A DNA stretch of 64,000 nt, from positions 1 through 64,000 of the forward strand of contig JAVTVY010025020.1 in NCBI GenBank assembly GCA_036873755.1, given 5' to 3'. The position numbers were made by a program, and so were the translations under genes. The number at the start of each line of letters is the position of its first letter. The stretch's first letter is position 1. The DNA comes from Hanleya hanleyi. Its lineage: Eukaryota; Mollusca; Polyplacophora; Lepidopleurida; Hanleyidae. The notes beneath the pieces are model-generated. The model made no database searches and had not been told where the DNA came from. It was given only the letters and a program-made list of their open reading frames with translations. Of this stretch, positions 35,017-42,617 are shown piece by piece.

Positions 35017-36571
35017 AGTAGTAGAGAAAAGCTAAATTGAACCACATTGACCTACTTAATGACGTCACATTGTGGAGGATTGAGGAGGAACTTGATCACG
35101 TGATCAAGGCATGTCTAGATGGCGGTGGGATGGGACAAAATGGCGGCTGATGTGGGATGGGACAAAATGGCGGTTGATGTGGGATGGGACAAAATGGCGG
35201 CTGATGTGGGATGGGACAAAATGGCGGCTGATGTGGGAGTGGGACAAAATGGCGGCTGATGTGGGAGTGGGACAAAATGGCGGCTGATGTGGGAGTGGGA
35301 CAAAATGGCGGTTGATGTGGGAGTGGGACAAAATGGCGGCTGATGTGGGTGGTGGGGTCAAAATGGCGGCGCAAGGGAGCAAACGAGGCGGTGGGGAGGT
35401 CACGGGGAGAAAAAACCCTCACATTACCCTCAAAAAAACCTCTAAGCCATATAATAATAAACATAATCTATAGGTGTTGTACCATGTTAATAGGATCAGT
35501 CTAGCATCTGTACCACCCTAGGGTCGAGCGTTTATTGTCCCGTGTATCTCCGCAGAAAACCAACAAACAAAATGGCGGCTCCAGGATGGTGTGGGGACGC
35601 CCTTTCCACATCACGGCGTCGATCATAGCGCCATCTGCACACACTGACGCAAGGGAGACAACTCGTGTACACCAAGAGTATGGAAATAGCCGTGTTGGAG
35701 CTAGCGGAGCTACTCATGGGCCGATGGAGTTGTATGAGGTATCAAAGTGAAGCTTATGTGAAGGGGCATCTGATGGGCTGGGTGTGGGGTTGAAATATCG
35801 GACTTCTGCGCATGCGCGGTGGCCCAAGGGTATGAAAATAGCCGTGTTGGAGCTAGCGAAGCCCCTAATGGTCCAGTGGGGTCGAGTGAGGTATCCAAGT
35901 GAAGCTTAGGTGAAGGGGCATCTGATGGGTTGGGTGTGGGGTTGAAATATCGGCCTTCTGCGCATGCGCGGTGGCCCAAGGGTATGGAAATAGCCGTGTT
36001 GGAGCTAGCGAAGCTACTCATGGGCCGATGGAGTTGAGTGAGGTATCGATGTGAAGCTTATGTGAAGGGGCATCTGACTGGACTAGTGGGTTTGACATAG
36101 CGTCATTCTGCGCATGCGCATAGACGTTTTGGGATGTAGGGGAGTCCCTAATGATCCAATGGGGTCGAGTGAGCTATCAAAGTGAAGCTTAGGTGAAGGG
36201 GCATCTAATGGGTTGGGTGCGCGGTAGGAATATCATTCTGCGCATGCGCAGATGCAATGCGGAGCTCTCGTCCAATCAGAAGCGAGTATTTCAAATCCGC
36301 CACGGAGCTCTCGTCCAATCAGAAGCGAGTATTTTGACCCGGTGCATTATGGGACATATCCAAGATGGCGGCACGTATGTTCAAGATGGCGGCACATCCG
36401 GTGTCGAAAACTGGCCATTTCTGTCGGGATGTGGTTACCTAGTGTCGAAAACTGGACCCTGTATGGATCCCGCTAGACGTGTTGGAGCTAGGGGAGCCAC
36501 GAATGGGCCAATGGAGTCGTATGAGGTATCCAAGTGAAGCCTTCGTGAAGGGGCATCTGATGGGCTGGGTG
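35017..36571 (+). repeat. Left terminal inverted repeat of the Polinton element
   Basis: It starts AGTAGTAGAGAAAAGC and carries the E-box palindrome CTTGATCACGTGATCAAG (35092-35109). A minisatellite of about 27-28 bp at 35117-35375 has nine AAAATGGCGG (YY1-like) motifs. Subterminal units of about 130-152 bp follow, each with TCTGCGCATGCGC (NRF1-like; near 35805, 35957, 36106 and 36236). Two CAAGATGGCGGCAC motifs lie near 36362-36395. Homology with the right copy stops at GGGCTGGGTG, position 36571. Open frames here (up to 122 codons) come from the repeats and are not genes. Confidence 0.9.
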
Positions 36572-36955
36572 GGTGCATGTAAAATTTTTCCTGAAAAGAA
36601 AACGGAACACGGACTTTATCGAAAAATCCGGGAAAATCCCTATCACCTCTAGCCAAAAGCATTAATATTGGTCCCCGGGCTTAATGGGACCTGCCTATCA
36701 AGTCAATGGGGTGATGTGAATAACAACAAGTTCAGCAATGTTCATACAGTTTATTATCCCCAATGTTACATCATACCCAGGCTGGGGGAGCCGCCCTGGG
36801 TATGCTTAGTATGTTCACAGCAAAACAAATTGAAATATCAAACACCATGTTTTATTATTTAACGCACCGTCACATTAGGTACAAGGGTTTACTGAGCTCA
36901 AGTCAATGATCAGCATGTAGACATAGAGAGTATGTACGACATGTTATGGTATTCA
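36572..36955 (-). other. 3' untranslated region of the minus-strand gene
   Basis: It includes one copy of the element motif ACACGGACTTTATCGAAAA (about 36608-36626), a poly(A)-type signal and a conserved hairpin (listed separately). Most of 36740-37010 recurs in reverse complement at about 53520-53790 in the second element. Confidence 0.6.
36750..36804 (-). terminator. 3'-end hairpin plus AATAAA for the zinc-finger gene
   Basis: On the minus strand, CATACCCAGGGCGGCTCCCC...CTGGGTATG (36804-36772) forms a strong stem with a GGCTCCCCCAGC core. ATGATGTAACATTGGGG and AATAAT/AATAAA (36755-36750) follow. The same layout occurs at 42129-42190 after the ATPase gene and at 53730-53784. It looks like a shared 3'-processing or mRNA-stability signal. 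Confidence 0.6.
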
Positions 36956-37366
36956 TCAGTGCACGAGTGACGCATTCAACCGATGGCTGTGGTGAATCAC
37001 CTTGGTAAGGAAAAATGTAACATTGGTCATCCTCTTCACTGTCCACTTGGTGTTGGGTCGTTGTTGTTGGGCCCATCCCAAGACATCCAATTGTTCTACT
37101 TGGTCCAGCATCATCTCTAGTGACCTCCGGTCAATAATGGTAAACGGTTGATCGTACACTGGGTGGATGGCACTGGAATAGAAATAGCGCAATTCACCCG
37201 TCATCTTATGGCATAAGATGTACCCAAATGCTACATTTAACGTGAAGGCCGTAGGTTGGTCATTGAAGATGGTTTCCACGTAGGTGCGTAGACGGGTGAG
37301 CTTGGCCAGTGGGAAATTGTAGATATCTTGAATAGGACGATGACGGTGGAAACAGTGCCGTGTCAT
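36956..37366 (-). pseudogene. Polinton PolB N-terminal-like domain; polymerase part absent
   Basis: A 136-residue frame follows the zinc-finger frame on the same strand but in a different phase. Its landmarks are FGYILCHKMTGELRYFYSS and QQRPNTKWTVKRMTNVTFFL, the pattern I associate with the region between N-terminal zinc fingers and the exonuclease/polymerase of Polinton DNA polymerases. This recognition is from memory, not a search. The frame stays open upstream to a 7-bp tandem repeat at 37499-37519, where the phase change occurs. It ends with a short tail and a TGA, with no exonuclease, palm or YxDTDS motif downstream. The same last codons and stop are kept in the second element at 53520-53579, so this truncated end is shared. 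Confidence 0.6.
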
Positions 37367-37431
37367 GGTCCAATGGCGCCGAGAGATGTCACTCTCTGGA
37401 TGATATTCGGGTAAGAGATCGCTAGGAACAT

Positions 37432-37914
37432 TTATGGGCTCGTCCAGAAAATGTTCGATGTATGACGTATCACTCGAAACCGTAACGGTGGGGTCCGGCT
37501 GGAAGCTGGAAGCTGGAAGCTCTGGAGGCTCTTCCCAACTGTGGGTATAGGCGGGCTCTCCGTCATCGCATCACCAGTGGCGTTCGTCTCCCCGGGCTTA
37601 TCTTCACTGGGTCTGACCTTCCGCGGCTCCTCTTCAGTAGGAAGTTGTCGGCAAAACCGTGGAGACGGGGCATGAATCAAACGCTGATGCCGTCTCAACT
37701 GACTGCGTCGTTTGAAGAGTTGACCACAGTCCTTACATTGTTCCGTCGCGCCCTCGTGGAATGAGCGTTCGTGGCGCAGTAAAGCATCCTCCCGATTAAA
37801 TGACCGTGCGCAGGTTATACAAGTATACAGTCCATCGTTGTGGGTGGAGGCCTCGTGGCGTCGTAAATTATCTAGACGAGTAAACTGCTTCTGGCAAGTT
37901 GTGCAAATGAACAT
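37432..37914 (-). CDS. C2H2 zinc-finger protein (Polinton PolB N-terminal type)
   Basis: The 160-residue frame opens with three C2H2 fingers. Their ligands are C4/C7/H20/H25, C32/C35/H48/H53 and C60/C63/H76/H81. A Pro/Glu-rich linker follows. In many animal Polintons such fingers start the DNA polymerase B protein, where a DNA-binding or protein-priming role is possible. Here the fingers are followed, in another phase, by the PolB-N-like domain at 36956-37366. The two parts are separated by three copies of CTGGAAG on the + strand (37499-37519); a change in copy number of this 7-bp unit changes frame. A TATAAAA box lies about 50 bases upstream of the ATG. The protein could be a stand-alone regulator or the head of a broken longer product. 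Confidence 0.75.
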   Translation of the reverse strand: MFICTTCQKQFTRLDNLRRHEASTHNDGLYTCITCARSFNREDALLRHERSFHEGATEQCKDCGQLFKRRSQLRRHQRLIHAPSPRFCRQLPTEEEPRKVRPSEDKPGETNATGDAMTESPPIPTVGKSLQSFQLPASSRTPPLRFRVIRHTSNIFWTSP

Positions 37915-37960
37915 CTTGGTGGTTGACAGACTGTCTGATGAAACGGCAAGGTCGCTTCCC

Positions 37961-37967
37961 TTTTATA
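37961..37967 (-). promoter_or_regulatory. TATA box of the minus-strand zinc-finger gene
   Basis: TATAAAAGGGAAG on the minus strand lies about 47 bases before the ATG at 37914. This is the usual distance seen for the plus-strand genes of the element. Confidence 0.65.
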
Positions 37968-38140
37968 GCACGCTAGCTGGTAATCTATTTTTAGCACACT
38001 CTACTCCAAGTCGAGGATCGAGACTGGTGTAATGGTGTACGACTGAGCCGCATTGCGCGCGCGTATGAAGACCCTGATACATACCCAATGCAGGCGCAGA
38101 CGCGAAGTGCCCGGATGACAGACACGGTCGTCACCGATCC

Positions 38141-38260
38141 GAAAAGACACGGACTTTACCGAAAAGACACGGACGTACCCGAAAAGACACGGACTTTACC
38201 GAAAAGACACGGGCTTTACCGAAAAGATACGGACGTACCCGAAAAGACACGAAGGTGAAC
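38141..38260. repeat. Six 20-bp iteron-like repeats between divergent genes
   Basis: Six exact-length units each start GAAAAGACAC (one GATAC). Their second halves alternate between GGACTTTACC and GGACGTACCC; the sixth is degenerate. They sit in the divergent control region between the minus-strand zinc-finger gene and the plus-strand cluster. Single related copies (ACACGGACTTTATCGAAAA) occur just inside the left TIR at 36608 and in the second element near 52163, 55912 and 56070. Possible roles are binding sites for the zinc-finger protein, a replication origin or an enhancer. Confidence 0.8.
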
Positions 38261-38446
38261 GCCATTGTGGGAAACCCCCACAGACAGGTCAGTACATGCA
38301 TTCCTATGTTGTTCACGCATAATAAAAGGATTGATCTGTAATCTATGTTGGTGTTGCTCTCTGTTTTTGGACTAACCCATCAGAATAGTACGTATCACGG
38401 ACTACACCCGTAGAGCTACATCTAGGCGCACATGTGTGACCTGGTC

Positions 38447-38453
38447 TATAAAA
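38447..38453 (+). promoter_or_regulatory. TATA box, first plus-strand gene
   Basis: TATAAAA lies 47 bases upstream of the ATG at 38500. It is the first promoter of the plus-strand cluster, downstream of the 20-bp repeats. Confidence 0.65.
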
Positions 38454-38499
38454 CACGTCTCTCTGGATCGTACACCTTCATTTCTACGGTTGCAGAGCC

Positions 38500-38826
38500 A
38501 TGACGGAGACCCAACCCTATGCGACTCGCATTTTACAGCATGCCACCGTGGTGAATTCATTCACGGGTTACCGAGCAGTGGTCCGGTCCATGTTTGCAGA
38601 TGGCGACGACAACGAGGGACGACGCCAGATCCTGAACGAGTTCACAGAAGCGGTCCTCCACAGAGTGCACTCGATGGAGAGGCGTGCCATCACTCACCAC
38701 TACTGGACTATGACAGCCATCTTTGATGCTCGCGCTATGGACCAGGAGCGCTCACGCCGGAACCAGCGCCGGCTGGTTGGCCTCACACTAGTCTGTGCCC
38801 TATTGACCCTGGCGCTGTGGTATTGA
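38500..38826 (+). CDS. Small C-terminally anchored membrane protein, unassigned
   Basis: It encodes 108 residues. The N-terminal 85 are soluble and charged (EFTEAVLHRVHSMERR, ARAMDQERSRRNQRR). The last about 20 (LVGLTLVCALLTLALWY) form one hydrophobic helix preceded by arginines, so a tail-anchored topology with the N-terminus in the cytosol is likely. The start is fixed by the TATA box 47 bases upstream. The stop (38824-38826) is followed four bases later by the next gene's TATA box. I do not recognise the family; a role in virion membrane interaction or egress is only a guess. Confidence 0.7.
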   Translation: MTETQPYATRILQHATVVNSFTGYRAVVRSMFADGDDNEGRRQILNEFTEAVLHRVHSMERRAITHHYWTMTAIFDARAMDQERSRRNQRRLVGLTLVCALLTLALWY

Positions 38827-38829
38827 CAG

Positions 38830-38837
38830 TATAAATA
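38830..38837 (+). promoter_or_regulatory. TATA box abutting upstream stop codon
   Basis: TATAAATA within AGTATAAATACGAGGG begins four bases after the preceding TGA. It drives the first paralogue (ATG 38888). The 13-base TATAAATACGAGR is repeated before the second paralogue at 39408, so it is a shared core promoter. Confidence 0.7.
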
Positions 38838-38887
38838 CGAGGGTCAGACAGAGTGTGTGTCATTCACCGTTCGACATTGGATCAAGC

Positions 38888-39381
38888 ATGTCACCCGTCC
38901 TACGAGCCATCCTGCCCCTTACACCCCGGGTGGGGTTACACGTCTATGAAGATAAAGTCACCCTGGTGGAAGACCGTGGAGTTTGCTGGTCGCCCGCTGA
39001 GACCGTATCGAATACGGTGACGCTACACCGTGACGGCTGGACCAAATTTAAACGGGTGTTGAGCGGCGAGCTCGATGGACACGTCATCCACATAGACAAT
39101 GCCATCTACGTATACCGTGGACCTTTCTTCCCACGTCTGGGCCGCTACCAAGATGCTACGCGAAGCTTCACCCTAGACCCGATCTGTGGACAGCCTTCGA
39201 GAAAGTGGTGTCTATCGTGGACCAGCTGTTTACACCGGACGAGCGGTCATCAGACGAGTTGGAGTGGGCTCGTGCCCTGAGAGAATCGGCGGCAGAACCC
39301 AATGAACAACTACATGAACCCGACGACGATGCCATTGATTACCCGGCTACACTCAACCAGCCCAGTGATATGACCACCTGA
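38888..39381 (+). CDS. Tandem paralogue 1, unknown protein with internal frame switch
   Basis: Frame one runs from the ATG at 38888 through a beta-rich region with DGWTKFKRVLSGELDG and IYVYRGPFF to about 39180. Homology to paralogue 2 then continues in the -1 frame from 39181 (DLWTAFEK, RSSDELEW) to a TGA at 39379-39381; that tail is acidic. Without a frame change the product would end at 39280 with an unrelated tail. The switch point is homologous to that in paralogue 2. The core weakly recalls small single-strand DNA-binding/PC4-like folds, but I cannot establish that. Function unknown. Confidence 0.6.
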
Positions 39382-39407
39382 TCCTTTTGATCTCACGGGG
39401 TTGTCCC

Positions 39408-39415
39408 TATAAATA
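39408..39415 (+). promoter_or_regulatory. TATA box of paralogue 2
   Basis: CTATAAATACGAGAAACAG is nearly the same core as at 38829 and lies 47 bases before the ATG at 39455. Confidence 0.7.
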
Positions 39416-39454
39416 CGAGAAACAGTCAACTCTGGTACCATTCACGTACTGACC

Positions 39455-39891
39455 ATGGCGGAGCATATGATACTGGCGTATCTCAGCTTGACCCCCGAGG
39501 TTTTCCTGCACGTGTATGCGGATAAGGTCGATATCATGGAGGAGGTGGGAGACACGGACCCTACACAACCGTGCCCGGCTCACATTCGTCTGTCCCGAGA
39601 GGGCTGGACCAAATTCAAACGGGTGTTGTCTGGTGAACTGGACGGCGACCTCATCCACTTGTGTCACGATGTGTACATCCGACGCGGCCCTTTCTTTGCT
39701 CAATTGGCTCGGCCCTTCACCCTGATCTATGGTCTGCATTGGAAGATGCCGTGGTAGATGTGGATGAAGTGCTTATCAAGCGGTCATCAGACGAGTTGGA
39801 CTGGTCATTTGCCATGGACACTGTGAAAGCCAATGAAGAAAATCAGAAAGAAACTCCGGCCCAAGATATACCCGTTATAAATAAACGATAG
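39455..39891 (+). CDS. Tandem paralogue 2, unknown protein with the same frame switch
   Basis: The first frame runs from ATG 39455 (EGWTKFKRVLSGELDG, VYIRRGPFF) to FTL near 39722, and would stop at 39757 if unshifted. Homology to paralogue 1 (DLWSALED, KRSSDELDW) continues from 39724 in the -1 frame to the TAG at 39889-39891. The two copies sit head to tail with the same promoter type, so one arose by tandem duplication. They are well diverged outside the conserved cores, yet both second frames stay open. The last codons contain the TATA box of the integrase gene. Confidence 0.6.
39876..39883 (+). promoter_or_regulatory. TATA box inside the end of paralogue 2
   Basis: TATAAATAAACG overlaps the last codons of the upstream gene (TAG at 39889-39891) and lies 44 bases before the integrase ATG at 39920. 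Confidence 0.65.
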
Positions 39892-39919
39892 AGCCAGGGT
39901 GCATCATCATTTTGTCACC

Positions 39920-40993
39920 ATGAAGCGCTGGGAGAAGGTGCTGGATAACTTATACTACAGTCCCGACAGTCCGGCGGCCTATAGTGCATTGTCGGCTCTC
40001 TATCGAGCGGCCAAACCCCAGGGGATACAACGTGCCCAAGTCCGAGATTGGTTAAGAAGACAAGACACCTATACCTTACATCGATCTGTCCGTCGCCATT
40101 TTCTACGGAACCGGGTCATCGTGGGAGGAATAGATGCCCAGTGGCAAGCGGATTTGGTCGATATGAGCGCCTTTGCCAAACACAACGATGAGAATCGGTA
40201 TATCTTGACGTGCATCGATATCCTATCCAAGTATGCGTGGGTGGTACCCATCCGGACGAAAACGGGGGCAAATCTCATAGCGGCGTTCAAAGACATCTTC
40301 AAGACCGGGCGCAAACCTTTGTATTTGCAAACCGACGAAGGCACGGAATTCCTCAACAGACCGTTCCAAGCCTTTCTCAAGAAACAGAAGGTGTTTTTCT
40401 TCCATACGTACAACGAGACCAAGGCTTCCGTGGTGGAGAGGTTCAACAGGACATTCAAAGGCCGCATGTATAAATATTTCACCTATAAGAATACAAGGCG
40501 GTACATCGATGTTCTCCCGAAACTGGTGAGGGGTTACAATCGAGCCTATCATCGAAGTATAGAGAGAGCCCCCATTACCGTGACCCAACGCAATGAAGCC
40601 CAAGTCCGGCGTGTCTTGTACCCCAGGCCATCGCAGCGAACGACGAAGGCGGTGTACAAGGTCGGGGACCCTGTACGGATCAGTAAAGTCAAGGGCAAGT
40701 TCGAGAAAAGTTACTTGCCCAACTGGAGCGATGAGCACTTCCTGATTAAACGGCGCCTACCCCGACAGCGGCGAGTCTATGAACTGGAAGATCTCCAAGG
40801 GGAACCGTTGCTGGGGACGTTTTACGAGACGGAATTACAGCCTGTTGTAAAAACACAGCAAGACTACTACACGGTGGAGCAGATTTTGAAAACGGAACGT
40901 CGACGTGGCAAACTGTTTCATTTCGTGAAATGGCAAGGTTGGCCCAGTTCCTTCAATTCCTGGGTCGCTGCCAACCAGGTGAAACGACTATAA
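39920..40993 (+). CDS. Polinton retroviral-type integrase with chromodomain
   Basis: The intact 357-residue frame inserts the element DNA into host chromosomes and makes the 6-bp target duplication seen at the ends. The rve core carries the catalytic triad: D78 in WQADLVDM, D139 in QTDEGTEF and E173 in SVVERFNRTFK, with 33 residues between the last two by my count. A basic linker region follows. The C-terminus (about 315-357: YYTVEQILKTERRRG, FVKWQGWPSSFNSW) is a chromodomain, which in Polintons and chromoviruses is thought to target chromatin. I chose ATG 39920, downstream of the TATA box at 39876. The TAA stop lies inside the next gene's TATA box. Confidence 0.93.
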   Translation: MKRWEKVLDNLYYSPDSPAAYSALSALYRAAKPQGIQRAQVRDWLRRQDTYTLHRSVRRHFLRNRVIVGGIDAQWQADLVDMSAFAKHNDENRYILTCIDILSKYAWVVPIRTKTGANLIAAFKDIFKTGRKPLYLQTDEGTEFLNRPFQAFLKKQKVFFFHTYNETKASVVERFNRTFKGRMYKYFTYKNTRRYIDVLPKLVRGYNRAYHRSIERAPITVTQRNEAQVRRVLYPRPSQRTTKAVYKVGDPVRISKVKGKFEKSYLPNWSDEHFLIKRRLPRQRRVYELEDLQGEPLLGTFYETELQPVVKTQQDYYTVEQILKTERRRGKLFHFVKWQGWPSSFNSWVAANQVKRL

Positions 40994-40995
40994 AG
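40989..40995 (+). promoter_or_regulatory. TATA box containing the integrase stop codon
   Basis: CTATAAAGCC: the TAA at 40991-40993 is the integrase stop and also part of the TATA box for the gene starting at 41044 (55 bases downstream). Confidence 0.65.
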
Positions 40996-41043
40996 CCAGA
41001 CACCACTGCCGTCCTCCTTCATTCCACGTCCGACCACAGTGCT

Positions 41044-41622
41044 ATGGACAAACAGCAGCTGCCTCTGAACACAGCGTCTCCCAAAACGCGCTAAGCACAA
41101 GTGGGCTTTGGGATGCTAGTGCTAACCCTGCTGAGTGTGTTGTACGGAGGTGTGTTTTACGACGTAGCCTATGTCAGCACGTTACTTAACCAACTGAGAA
41201 CACCAGGCACCAGTGAAACCGGTCTACAGAGAGCACCAGTCGTATCGAGCCCAGTCACCACCACCACACCCCGTGTACAAGCCACGTCGAGTGTAAGCTC
41301 TACACCTACACCAAGTACGCCCACTACGTCTGAACACCCACCGGATTTCATCCCTCACAGTGAACCGACAACGACGACCCACGTTGTACCCACCCCCAGC
41401 ACCATCCCTGACAGTGAACAGACAACGACGACCGACGTTGTACCCACCACCACTCCAGTTCACTCGTACGAAATTTACAAGAGCGGGTTACCACGACAAC
41501 GGATACACCTCGAACCATGGACCCTGGGTGGCAGCATCCCTTCACTTGCGTCATCGCAGGACCGACGGGTTCCGGCAAAACGCACTTCGTCAGGAAGCTC
41601 CTTCAACACGCCGACAGCATGA
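41044..41622 (+). pseudogene. Thr/Pro-rich membrane-anchored protein with early in-frame TAA
   Basis: From the ATG at 41044, correctly spaced from the TATA box, 16 codons are followed by an in-frame TAA (41092-41094). The same frame then stays open to 41622. An internal ATG at 41113 would start a protein with an N-terminal signal-anchor (MLVLTLLSVLYGGVFYDVAY) and a long Thr/Ser/Pro-rich stalk that includes two copies of a TTTT(H/D)VVPT repeat. Such a stalk is likely to be O-glycosylated and surface-exposed. The last about 105 bases overlap the ATPase gene in another frame. Function unknown; a membrane role is inferred from sequence only. Confidence 0.6.
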
Positions 41623-42125
41623 TCACCCCACCTATTGCTCGAGTCGTGTGGTGTTACGGAGAATGGCAGGAAGCGTATGCAGCAATGCCCCACATCACGT
41701 TCGTGGAAGGCCTACCCAACCTGGCCGATTTGGAACCCGACAACTTGGTGGTTCTGGATGATCTCATGGCGGAGACGGATGCGCGGGTCACCCAACTCTT
41801 TACCAAAGGCAACCATCATCGACGGCTCAGCATCATCTACATTGTGCAGAATCTGTTCAGTAAAAACAAAGAACATCGGAAGATCAGCTTAAATGCCCAC
41901 TACCTGGTGGTCTTCAAAAACCCGAGAGATACCACTCAACTGCTGCACCTGGCGAGACAGATGTATCCCGGCCGCACACCGTTTGCGTTGGAAGCCTTCA
42001 AAGATGCCACAACCCCTCAGCACGGGTATATGCTCTTCGACCTCAAGCAAGCCACCCCTGACCACCTTCGACTACGGACCGGCATCTTTCCCGGAGAGAC
42101 CCACCACGTGTACATGCAAAAATAA
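41517..42125 (+). CDS. FtsK/HerA (A32-like) genome-packaging ATPase
   Basis: The intact 202-residue protein is predicted to drive DNA into the capsid using ATP. Walker A is GPTGSGKT at residues 15-22, and Walker B is LVVLDDLM at about 77-84. A conserved sensor-like YIVQNLF and a KNPRDTTQLLHLARQMYPG segment typical of Polinton packaging ATPases follow. Its length matches the short Polinton/adenovirus-lineage enzymes. The start overlaps the end of the membrane-protein frame. A hairpin and AATAAA follow its stop within 65 bases. Confidence 0.9.
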   Translation: MDPGWQHPFTCVIAGPTGSGKTHFVRKLLQHADSMITPPIARVVWCYGEWQEAYAAMPHITFVEGLPNLADLEPDNLVVLDDLMAETDARVTQLFTKGNHHRRLSIIYIVQNLFSKNKEHRKISLNAHYLVVFKNPRDTTQLLHLARQMYPGRTPFALEAFKDATTPQHGYMLFDLKQATPDHLRLRTGIFPGETHHVYMQK

Positions 42126-42128
42126 TGT

Positions 42129-42190
42129 AAACACACCCACAGTGGCTCCCCCAGCTGGGGTCTGTGTGTTTGATGATGGGGAATAATAAA
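42129..42190 (+). terminator. 3'-end hairpin plus AATAAA after the ATPase gene
   Basis: AACACAC...GTGTGTT pairs around a GGCTCCCCCAGC core (about 42144-42155). TTTGATGATGGGGAATAATAAA (poly(A)-type signal at 42185-42190) follows. The core and the spacing to AATAATAAA match the hairpin at 36772-36804 on the other strand. Confidence 0.6.
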
Positions 42191-42275
42191 AAGAATGAAT
42201 ACCACAGCAGGGTTGACTTTGTCTCTGAGGTAGATAAAAGAGCAGCGTTGTGGGTTCTGGCATTAGTTGTACAGG

Positions 42276-42617
42276 ATGTCTGCGCGAGTACGGAAGCACG
42301 CTCCCACGCTCCGTGTATTGAAGACGGCCCCACCCGAGTTAGTCCGAACCATTGTACGCGGTGCGGACCCTGACCTTGTACGCTGTCTGTGCGAGATCGG
42401 GTACAACCTGTTAAAAGGCAACGTACCACTGACTCCGGCTCAGAAGACCAAGTTGGCCAAGCATAAGACAGGTCTCCGAACCTTAGTCCAGAAGCGGGTC
42501 CCTCAAACACAAAAGAAAAAGGTGTTACAGAAAGGCGGCTTTCTCGGGGCCATCTTAGCACCGTTGGCCGCTTCTGTGTTGGGTCCAGTATTGGGTGGAC
42601 TCTTCGGCCGACAATGA
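42276..42617 (+). CDS. Small basic Polinton protein with C-terminal Gly/hydrophobic tail
   Basis: The 113-residue protein starts at ATG 42276; a GATAAAA box lies about 45 bases upstream. It has a basic N-terminus (MSARVRKHAPTLRVLK), a helical centre with NLLKGNVPLTPAQKTKLAKH, a Lys-rich stretch and a C-terminal GGFLGAILAPLAASVLGPVL hydrophobic segment. I recognise this as a protein common in animal Polintons upstream of the capsid genes. Its role is unproven; a DNA-condensing or membrane-active virion protein is plausible. It overlaps the next ATG by ATGA. Confidence 0.8.
   Translation: MSARVRKHAPTLRVLKTAPPELVRTIVRGADPDLVRCLCEIGYNLLKGNVPLTPAQKTKLAKHKTGLRTLVQKRVPQTQKKKVLQKGGFLGAILAPLAASVLGPVLGGLFGRQ

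Noticed and set aside
35096..35464. Open frames of 60-130 codons made of HFVP/PPFCP or WDGTKW repeats in the TIR minisatellites
   Set aside because: They are open only because the 27-bp unit is a multiple of three. They occur on both strands and in several frames and have no start context or homology.
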